Assembly (NCBI RefSeq): GCF_900115595.1
Contig: NZ_FOXA01000006.1
Location: forward strand, 153,674 to 217,673
Source: Tranquillimonas alkanivorans
GTDB taxonomy: Bacteria; Pseudomonadota; Alphaproteobacteria; Rhodobacterales; Rhodobacteraceae
Direction: 5' to 3'
Length of the DNA stretch: 64,000 bases
A program made the position numbers and the translations under genes. Within the stretch, counting starts at the first letter, position 1, and every line of letters begins with the position of its first letter. This document shows positions 1 to 9,157 of this stretch, piece by piece. The notes below the pieces were generated by a model, which saw nothing but the letters and a program-made list of their open reading frames with translations, made no database searches and was not told the DNA's origin.

Positions 1-527
1 AGGCGGGGCCGGGCAAGGTGCTGCTGATGTCGAGCGTCCCGGCGCTGGGGCCGCGCCTGTCGCTGGTCGAGCAACTGATGCAGCTCACCAAGCGGATGGA
101 GAAGTACGAGGACGACCTGCGCGACCAGTGGCAAAGCCGCGCGCACCGGGACGAGTGGCGCGACTTCCTGCGCGCGCTGATCGAGGTGCATGGCCGCGAC
201 GACACCAGCCTGACGGTACTGTCGGGCGAGATCCACCTGGCCACGCGCGGCACGATGCGGACCGATGACGGGCCGCTGCACCAGCTCGTTGCCTCGGGCA
301 TCTCACACCCCGCGCCGCCAAAGGCCTATGCGCGCGGGCTGGGCACGCTGGCCCGGCTGGGCGAGGCGCCGCTGAAAGAGCACCCAATCCGCCTGCACCC
401 GCTTCCCGGCCTGCGCCGGATCTATGCGGCCGAACGGAACTACCTGATGCTCGAACGCGAAGACGGCGACTGGACCGCCGTTTGGCAGCTTGAGGAAAGC
501 GGCGCGACCGCGCCCCTGGCGCTGTGA
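1..527 (+). CDS. PhoD-like alkaline phosphatase, C-terminal part
   Basis: This is the 3' end of a gene that begins outside the window; the reading frame is open from the first bases, so the GTG at 18 is probably not the true start. The visible part holds the segment VLSGEIHLATRG, which resembles the metal-binding end of the PhoD-like phosphatase/phosphodiesterase fold, preceded by a helical stretch rich in D/E/R. PhoD enzymes hydrolyse phosphate mono- or diesters and are usually exported, but the signal peptide and most of the active site are missing here, so substrate and location cannot be judged. It ends with an acidic/aromatic tail and a TGA about 100 bases before a toxin-antitoxin pair. 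Confidence 0.6.
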   Translation, partial: AGPGKVLLMSSVPALGPRLSLVEQLMQLTKRMEKYEDDLRDQWQSRAHRDEWRDFLRALIEVHGRDDTSLTVLSGEIHLATRGTMRTDDGPLHQLVASGISHPAPPKAYARGLGTLARLGEAPLKEHPIRLHPLPGLRRIYAAERNYLMLEREDGDWTAVWQLEESGATAPLAL

Positions 528-623
528 AGCGGGACGTTTTCCGGGTAGGCTCCGGCGCGTCGCCGCTTGACGGAGGGCGCGTTCGGCCAAATATTGGCGG
601 AACAGGACATCGGAGGGCTGACC

Positions 624-851
624 ATGCCCAACATCTCGCTTCCCGAAGCAATGCAGGACTATGCCGAGCGGCAGGTCGAGGCGGGCGTCTACGCCAATCT
701 CTCGGAAGTCGTGCGGGCGGGCCTGCGCCGACTGATGGAGGATGACGGCGCGGCGGCGTTCTACCTTCTGCGCCGCGACCTTGCCGCCGCCGCCGAGGAG
801 CCCACGCAGGAGGAAGACCTGCGCGAGCTGCTGCTGCCGCCGCACGGCTGA
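624..851 (+). CDS. ParD-type antitoxin
   Basis: A 75-residue protein starting at the ATG at 624, chosen because GGAGG lies about 8 bases upstream (612-616) and because family members begin MPNISLP. The N-terminal half matches the ribbon-helix-helix of ParD/CC2985-type antitoxins (MPNISLPEAM, then YANLSEVVRAGLRRL), which binds DNA as a dimer and represses its own operon. The acidic C-terminal half would fold on the toxin. The gene is followed after three bases by the toxin gene, the normal antitoxin-first order. No operator palindrome was identified upstream. Confidence 0.88.
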   Translation: MPNISLPEAMQDYAERQVEAGVYANLSEVVRAGLRRLMEDDGAAAFYLLRRDLAAAAEEPTQEEDLRELLLPPHG

Positions 852-854
852 CGG

Positions 855-1166
855 GTGAAGGTCCGGCTCAAGCCCCGCGCGCGGGCGGACCTGCTGGCGA
901 TCCGCGCCTGGGGCGAGGATCACTGGGGCGAGGCGCGAACGCGCGACTTCCTCGAAGGGCTGATCGAGGCGATCGAGCGGCTGTCGGACTTCCCGATGAT
1001 GGGCCGCGCGCGCGAAGCGTTCCTGCCGGGCCTGCGGTCACTGCGCCACCGGGGCTACGTGATCTTCTATCTGCCCGAGGAGGACGGCCCGGTGATCCTC
1101 GCCGTCATCCACGAACGGCGCAACCAGGCGGCGCTGGATTTCGCCGACCGGATCGAGGGCGAGTAG
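855..1166 (+). CDS. RelE/ParE-superfamily toxin
   Basis: A 103-residue protein with a GTG start three bases after the antitoxin stop. It reads as a complete ParE-like toxin: KVRLKPRARADL at the start, a helical hairpin with IEAIERLSDFPMMGR, and the closing strands RSLRHRGYVIFY and VILAVIHERRN. ParE toxins poison DNA gyrase, while related RelE proteins cleave mRNA; the sequence fits the ParE branch better. Near a replicon partition module such a pair would act in post-segregational stabilisation, although it lies 13 kb from parAB here. No truncation or frame disruption is visible. Confidence 0.87.
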   Translation: MKVRLKPRARADLLAIRAWGEDHWGEARTRDFLEGLIEAIERLSDFPMMGRAREAFLPGLRSLRHRGYVIFYLPEEDGPVILAVIHERRNQAALDFADRIEGE

Positions 1167-1263
1167 CGCGGGCACGACACCGCGGGAACGGTCGGGGCCG
1201 CGGGCGGTTGTGCCGGGACGCCGCGCGCTCCGGCTGTGCGGCATCCACCCGCAGGAGTTCCCG

Positions 1264-2502
1264 ATGCCACCGACCTTCCCCACCCTTCCCGCGCTGTCGC
1301 GCCGCACCTTCCTGGCCGGCGCGACCGGCACCGTCGCGGGCGCGCTGTCGGCCAATGGCGGCCGCGCCCAGCCGGCCGAGCTGCCAGACATCCCCAACGC
1401 GGCCACCGGCCGCCCGTTTCCGGAGGCCGAGCTCGATATGCCGCTGCCGCCCGGCGAACGGCTGGGCTGGGCCGTGGTGGGCGTGGGGGCCTTCGCGCTG
1501 AACCACGTGATCCCGGCGATCATCCGCTCGCAGACGGCCCGGCTGACGGCGCTGGTGTCGGGCAACGCCGACAAGGCGGAGAGGGTGGCCGAGAACTACG
1601 GCGTGCCGGACGCGGCGATCTACGACTACGACTCGTTCGACGACATCGCCAACGACCCGAACATCGACATCGTCTACATCGTCCTGCCCAACGGGCTGCA
1701 CGCCGAGTACACGATCCGCGCGTTGCAGGCGGGCAAGCACGTGATGTGCGAAAAGCCCATGGCGAACACGGTCGAGGAATGCCGCGCCATGATCGCCGCC
1801 GCCGATGCGGCCGACCGGAAGCTGATGATCGCCTACCGCGCGCATTTCGAGCCGCACAACCAGCGCGCGGTGCAGATGAAGCGGGACGGCGCTTTCGGCG
1901 ACGTGAAGATGGTGCTGGGCACCACGATGCGCCCGCTCGACCTGTCGCGCCCGCGCGACGAGTGGCGGGTGCTGCGCGACCTCGCCGGGGGCGGGTCGAT
2001 GATGGACATCGGCATCTATGCCCTGAACGGCATCCTGTGGTTCCTGGACGAGCCCCCGACCTCGCTGGTCGCCACAATCCAGAACCCGCCCGACGACATC
2101 CGCTTCCAACAGGTCGAGGACATGCTGACCGCGCAGCTTCGCTTCGAGTCGGGCCCGCTGGCCAACCTGGCGACGTCCTACACGATGTCGGAAAACCGCA
2201 TCCAGATGCTGGGAACGCAGGGCACCGGCCTGCTGGATCCGGCGACGTCCTATAGCGGGAACGAGCTGCACGAGACTGGGCCCGAGGTGGGCAGTCGCGT
2301 GGTGCCGGTGGGCGCGACCTCGGCCCGGCAGTTCACGGGCGAGATCGACCACCTGTCGCGCGCGGTGCGCGAGGGGTTCGAGCCGCGCACGCCGGGCGCG
2401 ATGGGCCTGCGCGACGTGGCGCTGATCAAGTCGATGTACGCCTCGGCCGATCGCGGAGGCTGGGTCGATCTGGCGCCGGACGGCACGATGATCGACGGCT
2501 GA
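1264..2502 (+). CDS. Tat-exported Gfo/Idh/MocA oxidoreductase
   Basis: A 412-residue protein. The start at 1264 is preferred over an upstream in-frame ATG (1210) because AGGAG precedes it and it places a twin-arginine signal near the N-terminus (SRRTFLAGA, RR at 13-14). The mature part has the Rossmann glycine motif (VVGVGAFALNHV), the family EKP motif in CEKPMA, and DIGIYALNG in the substrate domain. It resembles periplasmic glucose-fructose oxidoreductase-like enzymes, which carry a tightly bound NADP through the Tat pathway. The substrate is unknown. The gene stands alone between the toxin-antitoxin pair and the convergent cytochrome operon. Confidence 0.85.
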   Translation: MPPTFPTLPALSRRTFLAGATGTVAGALSANGGRAQPAELPDIPNAATGRPFPEAELDMPLPPGERLGWAVVGVGAFALNHVIPAIIRSQTARLTALVSGNADKAERVAENYGVPDAAIYDYDSFDDIANDPNIDIVYIVLPNGLHAEYTIRALQAGKHVMCEKPMANTVEECRAMIAAADAADRKLMIAYRAHFEPHNQRAVQMKRDGAFGDVKMVLGTTMRPLDLSRPRDEWRVLRDLAGGGSMMDIGIYALNGILWFLDEPPTSLVATIQNPPDDIRFQQVEDMLTAQLRFESGPLANLATSYTMSENRIQMLGTQGTGLLDPATSYSGNELHETGPEVGSRVVPVGATSARQFTGEIDHLSRAVREGFEPRTPGAMGLRDVALIKSMYASADRGGWVDLAPDGTMIDG

Positions 2503-2692
2503 ATGCGTGCTCAGTGCCCGCGGCCGTCATGGAGCGGTCCCGCGCGGGAACGCCATGCGACGACCGAACAGGATGCGTGCGTGGTGTCTGGACGTGGGAG
2601 GGCGCTCCGGCAGGACACCGTTCTTCGGCTCGCCGAGTATACGCAGGCCGGCCCCCTCATGTCCGACAGCCCCAACCGTCTTGCGCCCCGCC

Positions 2693-3841
2693 TCACTCGG
2701 CGGGGTCGCTGCGGCTCTCGGGGTCGAGCGTCGAGAAATAGGCGGCCAGCGCCTCGGTCTGCGCGTCCGTCAGCCAGCGCGCGGCCTCGTGCATGACCTG
2801 CGCATAGGGCGTGCCGCCGAAAGGACGGTCGCGCCAGAGCCGAAGCCAGACCAGCAGAAATCGTTCGTCCTGCCCGGCGATGCGCGGGAACAGCGGGTTG
2901 CGCCGCACCTCGCCGCCTTCGCCGTGGCATGACAGGCAGGACGGGCGCTCGGCATCGCCCAGCTTCGCCAGCGCCGCGCCCTCGGTGATCAGCGCGTCAC
3001 GGTCCGGGTCGGCAGGCGCGGCGGGGCCTGCGGGAAGGCCGGCGTAATGCTCCGCGAGCTGCGCGATCTCAGCTTGCGAAAGCGTAGCCGCGACGGGCTC
3101 CATGATGCCGCTGGGGCGCAAGCCGCTGGCGTAGGCGTCGAGGGTTTCCTCCATGTAAGCCTGCGATTGACCGGCAAGGCGCGGGGCAGTGCCCTCGCGG
3201 CCCAGGCCATCCTCGCCGTGGCAACGCGCGCAGGTGTCGGTCAGCTCGTCCAGCCGGTCGTTCAGGCCGCCGAAGGTGATCCGGCGCGCCGCGTTCAGGT
3301 CCGGCGGCGCGCTCGGGCCATAGGCGAGCGCGGCATAATCCTCGGCGTCGAGCGCCGGGTAGTCGCGCAGGAAGGCGACCAGCGCCCAAAGCTCGTCCTC
3401 GCGATCGGCGCTCGGCCAGGCCGGCATACCTGTGTACTTGAAGCCGTTGCGCACGATCCAGTGCAACTCGCGCGGGGCGTAGTCGGCCGCCGGCTCATCA
3501 AGCGGCGGCGGCGCGGGGCGCATTCCGCGGGTAACCGGATTCGGCGGGCGGCCCGGCGCGCCGTGGCAGGGGGCGCAACCTGTCTCGAAATGTCCCGCGC
3601 CCAGCCGGACGAGCGCAGGGTCATCCTCGTCGTACCAGTCCGGCGCCTCGGTCCCCAGCGACCAGGTGCGCACCGCGTTCTGCATGTAGGTGTGCAGCAG
3701 CCAGGACACCCCCGGCAGATGCGGGAGGCGCGCGGCGATGTTGTAGGGCGCGACCCAGACGAAGAGCGCGAGGACCACCACCGCCGCGCCGGCGATCCAG
3801 CCTGCTTGCCCGCGGCGGGAGTGCAGGCCCGGCAGCCTCAT
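2693..3841 (-). CDS. membrane-anchored triheme cytochrome c
   Basis: A 382-residue protein with one N-terminal membrane anchor (about residues 13-33) followed by three class I cytochrome c modules in the periplasm. The heme motifs are CAPCH at 89-93, CARCH at 204-208 and CLSCH at 302-306. It is the last gene of the oxidase operon and presumably delivers electrons to the oxidase or to its fused cytochrome domain. The start at 3841 lies 40 bases after the preceding stop. Multi-module diheme or triheme cytochromes of this kind are common behind alternative caa3-type oxidases; assignment to this oxidase is by position. Confidence 0.87.
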   Translation of the reverse strand: MRLPGLHSRRGQAGWIAGAAVVVLALFVWVAPYNIAARLPHLPGVSWLLHTYMQNAVRTWSLGTEAPDWYDEDDPALVRLGAGHFETGCAPCHGAPGRPPNPVTRGMRPAPPPLDEPAADYAPRELHWIVRNGFKYTGMPAWPSADREDELWALVAFLRDYPALDAEDYAALAYGPSAPPDLNAARRITFGGLNDRLDELTDTCARCHGEDGLGREGTAPRLAGQSQAYMEETLDAYASGLRPSGIMEPVAATLSQAEIAQLAEHYAGLPAGPAAPADPDRDALITEGAALAKLGDAERPSCLSCHGEGGEVRRNPLFPRIAGQDERFLLVWLRLWRDRPFGGTPYAQVMHEAARWLTDAQTEALAAYFSTLDPESRSDPAE

Positions 3842-3881
3842 GCCCGCCCCCGCTCGGGATGTACGTCGGAGTGGGGCGAAC

Positions 3882-4325
3882 CTAATAGCATGAATCGAAC
3901 ACCAGGATGGGCATCGAGTCGAAGATGATGGCGGCGGCGGAGAGCGCGCAGAGAAGCAGCGTCGCGTGGCCCAGGAATCGCGTCCTCTCGGCCTCGCTGT
4001 GTTCGGTCAGGTCCTCCTGTATCAGCAGCCGGCCCTGGTAGCGGCGCACGGCGTAGCGGGCGAGCCACGCCACCACCGCCAACGCGACCAGCGTCAGCAC
4101 AGCCACCCCGGCCCGCACCGGCAGGATCGGGTCGTACCGGTCGGCCAGCTTGGCGCACCAGACCGCGGCGGCCCAGTAGGACAACAGGAAGTGCAGCGCC
4201 CAGATGCAGGGCGCGGCGATCATGATCCAGACCGACCCCTCTTCCAGCAGCCGCTTGGGCGGCTCCTCGCCCGGCGGGGTGTGCGAAAGTTCGGCGTCAC
4301 GGGCGCGTTCGTCGATCTTCGTCAC
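3882..4325 (-). CDS. small oxidase-associated membrane protein
   Basis: A 147-residue protein with a charged cytoplasmic N-terminus and about three membrane segments (near 33-52, 70-88 and 120-140 by hydrophobicity). It starts at a GTG whose last base pairs overlap the stop of the oxidase fusion gene (GTGA, 4322-4325), so it is translationally coupled. Proteins of this type are seen in caa3-like oxidase operons and are thought to be accessory or assembly factors, but no catalytic motif is visible. One WCAKL motif in segment two and a terminal DSCY are the only cysteines of note besides the one in APCIW. Confidence 0.7.
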   Translation of the reverse strand: MTKIDERARDAELSHTPPGEEPPKRLLEEGSVWIMIAAPCIWALHFLLSYWAAAVWCAKLADRYDPILPVRAGVAVLTLVALAVVAWLARYAVRRYQGRLLIQEDLTEHSEAERTRFLGHATLLLCALSAAAIIFDSMPILVFDSCY

Positions 4326-6880
4326 GGTCCGTCTCCGGTCAAAAGCGGGAAGAGGCCCAGAAGCGCGAAGGTGATGCAGGCGGTCACGAGCATGAAGTGC
4401 CAGTAGAGAAGCACGTTGGCGAAGTCTGCGTCATAGCGCGGCGTCATCTTGCCGGTGAAGCTGCCCGCCAGGCAGTAGAGCAGCATGACGACGCCCGCCG
4501 CGAAGTGCAGGCCCAGCCACAGCACGATGATCCAGCAGGTCGCGTCGAAGGCGTGGCTGGTGGGCACCAACCCGCCCCGGCGCGCGGACTCGATGAAGGC
4601 CGCGACCGCGCCCGCCGCCAGCAGCGACGCCGCCGGAAGGCCGAAGCGCGCCGCGCGTACGGATCCGGAATGGTGGCGCGCCTGCCCGCGCCAGACCGTC
4701 AGCCACGCGAGCCCCGCCAGCACGATTCCCAGGCAGGCCAGCCAGAACTCGGGAATGTCGGCGCCGGGCGGCGGGAAGTCGGGGTGGATGGTCCAGAAGA
4801 AGAAGAATGCGAAGACTAGGCCGAAGAACGCGGTCAGATCGCCGATCATGGTGATGAACATCGCCCACCATCCCACCGAGTCCGACCCCGCGCGGTAAAG
4901 CGGCAGATGGACGCCGCGGCCGGCGTGTTTCATCTCTTTCTCGGGAATGGGCGAGGTGCCGGTCCAGAGCCACCACAGGATGACCACCCCGCCGACCGCC
5001 CCGCAGATCACGGCGGCGGCATAAAGGCCGAAGGTTCCCAGGATGAACAGCAGCCCGACGAACACGGCGGCGCCCATCGGCTTGTAGCTGGGCCCCGGCA
5101 CGCGCAGCACCTGCATCGGGTCCGCGTCGAGCACCGAGGTCACCATCGTCTCGCGTTTCCCCTCCTCGGCGTCGTTGAGATAGAAGCGTCCCTCGTCCAG
5201 GTCCTTCAGGAAACCCTCCTGCTGCCACAGGGGGTAGCGGGTGGTGATCACCGGCACGCAGCGCGCGCCCCAGTGCTCGGCCGGAACGAGCTGGCTGAAC
5301 TCCATCGTGCCCGCGTTCCAGACGTTGCGCGGGGCGTAGGGCTGCTTGCCCTTGGGCCGCAGCACGTCCCAGGCGAAGACGGCGAAGCCCGCGCCGATGA
5401 AATAGGCGCCGAGCGTCGAGATCATGTTCAGCTCGTCCCAGCCCAGCCCCTCGGCATAGGTCCAGACGCGGCGCGGCATTCCCAGCGCGCCGGTCAGGTG
5501 CATCGGCAGGAAGGCGATGTTGAAGCCGCCGAACATCAGCCAGAACGCCCACTTGCCCAGCCTGTCCGACAGCAGCTTGTCGGTCATGAACGGGTACCAG
5601 TAGATGATCCCGCCCAGAAGCGGGAAGAGCACGCCGCCGATAAGCGTGTAATGCAGGTGGGCCACCACGAAGTAGCTGTCGTGCGCCTGGAAATCGAACG
5701 GCACCATCGCCACCATCACGCCGGTCAGCCCGCCGGCCACGAAGATGGCCAGCGCCCCGGTGGCATAGAGCATCGGGACCGAGTACGTCACCCGCCCCAC
5801 CAGCAGCGTCGCGATGAAGGCGAAGATCTGCACCCCCGTCGGGATCGCCACCGCCTCGGACGCGGCCGAGAAGAAGGCGAGAGAGATGTTCGGCAGCCCC
5901 GTGGTGAACATGTGGTGCACCCACAGCCCGAAGCTGATGAAGGCGGTGCCCACGGCCGACAGCACGACCCACGAATGACCCACCATCGGCACCCGCGCGA
6001 ACGTCGGCACGATGGTCGCAACGATGGCGATCGAGGGCAGGAAGACGATGTAGACTTCGGGGTGGCCGAAGATCCAGAACAGGTGCTGCCAGAGGATCGG
6101 GTCGCCGCCCCTCTCGGGGTCGAAGAACGGCCAGTCGAAGGCGCGCTCCATCTCGAGCAGCAGGTCGCCGGCGATCAGCGGCGGGAAGGCGAACAGGATC
6201 ATCCCGGCCACGACCAGCACGTACCAGCAGTAAAGCGGCATCAGGTTCAGCCGCATCCCCGGCGGACGCGATTTCAGCACGCCCACAATCAGCTCGACCG
6301 CCGCGGCGATGGACGCGATCTCGATGAAGCTCAGGCCCAGCAGCCAGATGTCGGCGCCGATGCCCATCTGCTGCGGCTCCGAGCTAAGCGGGGGGTACAT
6401 GAACCAGCCGCCCGTCGGCGCCGCGCCGAAGAAGATCGAGCCGGTGACGAACACGCCGCCGATGATAAAGCACCAGAAGCCGAAGGCCGACAGGCGCGGA
6501 AACGGCAGGTCGCGATTGCCCAGAAGCTCGGGCAGCAGCATGATCGACACCGCCTCGAAGACCGGCACGGCGAACAGGAACATCATCATGGTCCCGTGCA
6601 TCGTGAAGGCTTGGTTATAAAGCTCCATCGACAGGAAGTCGTTGTCGGGGAACATCAGCTGCGTGCGCATCAGAAGCGCCAGCACCCCGGCGAAAGCGAA
6701 GAAGAAGAACGCCCCCAGCGTGTACCACTTGCCCACGATGTCGTTGTTGACCGCCGAGAAATAGCGCCAGCCGGTCGGTTCCTTCCAGACCGCCTTCAGC
6801 CGCTCCTCCTGCGCCGTTCGCAGCTCGGGGTCGTCCTGCGGAGAGGGGCGGTCGGCCCGGTTCGCCTCGGCGTCGGTCAT
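4322..6880 (-). CDS. cytochrome c oxidase subunit I-III fusion
   Basis: An 852-residue fusion of heme-copper oxidase subunits I and III. The start at 6880 overlaps the subunit II stop (ATGA); the open frame upstream of it is only a shadow of subunit II. Subunit I occupies about residues 30-560. It shows the low-spin heme ligand region (TMHGTMMMF, His95), GHPEVY (His273, Glu275, Tyr277, the A1-type D-channel glutamate and cross-linked Tyr), the HH pair of Cu-B (WVHHMFTTG) and HLHYTL. The last 200 residues form subunit III (WWAMFITMIGD to FANVLLYWHFML). It is the proton-pumping terminal oxidase core of the operon, in the inner membrane. Confidence 0.94.
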   Translation of the reverse strand: MTDAEANRADRPSPQDDPELRTAQEERLKAVWKEPTGWRYFSAVNNDIVGKWYTLGAFFFFAFAGVLALLMRTQLMFPDNDFLSMELYNQAFTMHGTMMMFLFAVPVFEAVSIMLLPELLGNRDLPFPRLSAFGFWCFIIGGVFVTGSIFFGAAPTGGWFMYPPLSSEPQQMGIGADIWLLGLSFIEIASIAAAVELIVGVLKSRPPGMRLNLMPLYCWYVLVVAGMILFAFPPLIAGDLLLEMERAFDWPFFDPERGGDPILWQHLFWIFGHPEVYIVFLPSIAIVATIVPTFARVPMVGHSWVVLSAVGTAFISFGLWVHHMFTTGLPNISLAFFSAASEAVAIPTGVQIFAFIATLLVGRVTYSVPMLYATGALAIFVAGGLTGVMVAMVPFDFQAHDSYFVVAHLHYTLIGGVLFPLLGGIIYWYPFMTDKLLSDRLGKWAFWLMFGGFNIAFLPMHLTGALGMPRRVWTYAEGLGWDELNMISTLGAYFIGAGFAVFAWDVLRPKGKQPYAPRNVWNAGTMEFSQLVPAEHWGARCVPVITTRYPLWQQEGFLKDLDEGRFYLNDAEEGKRETMVTSVLDADPMQVLRVPGPSYKPMGAAVFVGLLFILGTFGLYAAAVICGAVGGVVILWWLWTGTSPIPEKEMKHAGRGVHLPLYRAGSDSVGWWAMFITMIGDLTAFFGLVFAFFFFWTIHPDFPPPGADIPEFWLACLGIVLAGLAWLTVWRGQARHHSGSVRAARFGLPAASLLAAGAVAAFIESARRGGLVPTSHAFDATCWIIVLWLGLHFAAGVVMLLYCLAGSFTGKMTPRYDADFANVLLYWHFMLVTACITFALLGLFPLLTGDGP

Positions 6881-7893
6881 TCCAGCCCCATCAGGTAATC
6901 CGCGAGATATCCCAGCTCGGCCTCGCTCAGCATGGCATAGCCCGGCATCCGCGCGCCGGGTTTGACCACCTCGGGCGCGGCGATCCAGTCGATCAGAGCC
7001 TCGCGCGACGTCTCGAGCACGCCCGCCCCGATCGTCAGGCGCGAGCCGACATGTGTCAGGTCCGGCCCGACCTCGCCCGAGGCCGGCGTGCCGCGCACGG
7101 TGTGGCAGGCGCCGCACCCCTCGGACAGGAACAGCTCTGCCCCGCGTCGCGCGGCCTCGGTCGCGGGGGCGCGCGCCGGCTGCGCCTGCCCCGCCAGCCA
7201 GTCATCGAAGGCATCGGGCTGCATCACCACCACCGGGAAGGCCATCTGCGCATGCGCCTCGCCGCAGAACTCGGCGCATTGTCCACGATAGACGCCGGGG
7301 GTCGTGGGCGTCAGCGTCATGCGGTTCTCGCGCCCCGGGATCATGTCGATCTTGCCGCCCAGCGTCGGCGCCCAGAACGAATGGATCACGCGGTTGGCGG
7401 TCAGCAGGATCTCGGCCTCATGGCCGACCGGCAGACGCAGCTCGTTGGGCACCGGCACCAGCCGGCCCTGCGGATCCTCGTAGGCCAGCCGCCACCACCA
7501 CTGCTCGCCCCGCGCGTTGAGCGTCAGGTCGGCGGAATTTCCGGTGACGTCGCGCAGCAGGAACAGCGACACCACCATCAGCGCGAAGATCGTCGCCGTC
7601 GGCGCGACGATGCCGCCCCACAGGATCAGCCGGCTGGCCCCCTTCTCGGAATGCGGACGCGGCGTGATCGCCCCGGCATAGACGGCCAGCCCGATCACCA
7701 CCGTCCAGATCACCGCCGCCGCCGGCACGACGACCCAGAACAGCCCCGCCACCGTGTCCGCGCCGCGGCCGGCCGGGGCGAGCCAGGATTGCGGCCCGTC
7801 GCACCCCGCCAGCCACAGCGGCATCAGCACGATCAGGCGGCGGCCCCGCGGATGGTGTACGATACGAAGCGACGTCCCCTCCCCCGATTGCAT
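6877..7893 (-). CDS. coxB: cytochrome c oxidase subunit II with fused cytochrome c (caa3 type)
   Basis: A 338-residue subunit II. The N-terminus looks like a lipoprotein signal with a lipobox ending at Cys31 (WLAGC). Two membrane helices follow (about 48-75 and 90-113), then the cupredoxin domain with the Cu-A ligands His171, Cys206, Cys210, His214 and Met217 (CAEFCGEAHAQM). Residues 245-338 are a class I cytochrome c with CGACH at 260-264 and a distal Met in MPGY. This arrangement defines a caa3-type oxidase that accepts electrons into its own heme c. It is the first gene of the oxidase operon. Confidence 0.94.
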   Translation of the reverse strand: MQSGEGTSLRIVHHPRGRRLIVLMPLWLAGCDGPQSWLAPAGRGADTVAGLFWVVVPAAAVIWTVVIGLAVYAGAITPRPHSEKGASRLILWGGIVAPTATIFALMVVSLFLLRDVTGNSADLTLNARGEQWWWRLAYEDPQGRLVPVPNELRLPVGHEAEILLTANRVIHSFWAPTLGGKIDMIPGRENRMTLTPTTPGVYRGQCAEFCGEAHAQMAFPVVVMQPDAFDDWLAGQAQPARAPATEAARRGAELFLSEGCGACHTVRGTPASGEVGPDLTHVGSRLTIGAGVLETSREALIDWIAAPEVVKPGARMPGYAMLSEAELGYLADYLMGLE

Positions 7894-7972
7894 GGAACCG
7901 TTGAGGAACGGGGGCTTGGCCGCCCCGGTTCCACCCGCTGCCGCATCTTCTTCGGCAGCAGTGGCGTCCGGC

Positions 7973-9151
7973 TCACTCCGAGGCCGGCGCGGCCATGTCC
8001 ATCTGCTCGGCCGCCGCGATGGTGGCGCGCGCCTCGGCCCGATCGTCCTCCTGCGGCGCGGGCGGGGTCTGCATCGCGGCGGCGTCGGGGTGCAGGCACA
8101 GCTCGGCCCGCACCGGCCGGTGGTCCGAGCCGAAGCCCGGCAGCACCTCGAACGACACCAGCGCCAGCTCTTCCTGGAACAGCACCTGGTCGAGCGGCCA
8201 CTCGATCAGCGGGTTGCCGACCTTGAACGTGTTGAAGAGCCCCCGTCCATGCCGAGGATCCAGCAGCCCGCCCAGGCGCGCGGCACGGCGGTTCGTCTCT
8301 TCCCACGGCACCGCGTTGAAGTCCCCGGCCAGAATCGCCGGGGACTCGGCCGCCTCGGCCTGAAGCGCGGCGGCCAGCAGGTGCGCATCTCGCGAGGTCG
8401 TGGGCTGCGACCACGCCTGCGGCGGGCGCGGATGCAGGCCCAGGAAGCGCACCTCGTCTCCGCCCGGCAGCCGCACGCCGGTCGAGACCGACGGCGTGAA
8501 GGCGTCGAAGAGGTACACGAAATCCGGCTCGACCAGTGGATGCCGGGAATATAAGTGCATGCCGAAGGCCGCATCCTCCTCGGCCACGTGGCCCACGTGG
8601 CGGGGATAGGCCTCGTCCAGCGCCGACAGATGCCGGTCCCACCAGTCGTCCGTCTCGAGCACGAGGACCAGGTCGGCCGGATGCCGCTCTACCATCTCCA
8701 GGAACTCCTGCCCCTGCTCGTTGCTCTCCTGCACGTTGGCGACCAGCACGCTCAGCCGCCGCGCCTCGTCGCAGGTGGCGACCTGCGCCGCGCGCTCCTC
8801 GGCGAAGGGGGCATAGGGGTAAAGCTGCACCAGGTGATAGACCAGCGCCGCCGCCGCCAGCGCGACCGGCGCCAGCCCCGGCCCGCGCGGCCAGGCGAGC
8901 GCCGCCAGAAGACCCGCCAGCAGCGCGATCCCGATGGCCAGCTGGATGCGCGGGAAGTCGAAGATCCGGATCCACCAGGCGTCGGTCTCCAGCAGCGGCA
9001 GGAACGACACGGCCGCCAGGATTGCCAGCAGCCCGGCACAGATCTGCCGCGCCACTCTTCTGATCCTGCTGCGTTTTTCCTCGGGCACCCCATCCTCCTG
9101 CTCGCCGGTGTCGGACGGAGCAGGAACAGGAGCGGCCGGCGCAGGTTCCAC
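7973..9151 (-). CDS. membrane endonuclease/exonuclease/phosphatase-family protein
   Basis: A 392-residue protein with a GTG start. The N-terminal third is charged, then carries about three membrane segments (residues 38-55, 68-86 and 92-110). The rest is an EEP-superfamily hydrolase domain: VLVANVQESNEQ with the metal-binding Asn/Glu region, VLETD, YSRHPL, LAGDFNAVPW and the final GFGSDHRPV with the catalytic Asp-His. The domain would face the periplasm. Relatives include phosphodiesterases and nucleases, so the substrate is open. Its end is about 80 bases before coxB on the same strand, so it may be loosely linked to that operon. Confidence 0.85.
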   Translation of the reverse strand: MEPAPAAPVPAPSDTGEQEDGVPEEKRSRIRRVARQICAGLLAILAAVSFLPLLETDAWWIRIFDFPRIQLAIGIALLAGLLAALAWPRGPGLAPVALAAAALVYHLVQLYPYAPFAEERAAQVATCDEARRLSVLVANVQESNEQGQEFLEMVERHPADLVLVLETDDWWDRHLSALDEAYPRHVGHVAEEDAAFGMHLYSRHPLVEPDFVYLFDAFTPSVSTGVRLPGGDEVRFLGLHPRPPQAWSQPTTSRDAHLLAAALQAEAAESPAILAGDFNAVPWEETNRRAARLGGLLDPRHGRGLFNTFKVGNPLIEWPLDQVLFQEELALVSFEVLPGFGSDHRPVRAELCLHPDAAAMQTPPAPQEDDRAEARATIAAAEQMDMAAPASE

Positions 9152-9157
9152 ACCGCG

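Noticed and set aside
4907..6898. A long plus-strand frame opposite the oxidase fusion
   Set aside because: It is antisense to a gene with all heme and copper ligands; the composition is that of a shadow frame.
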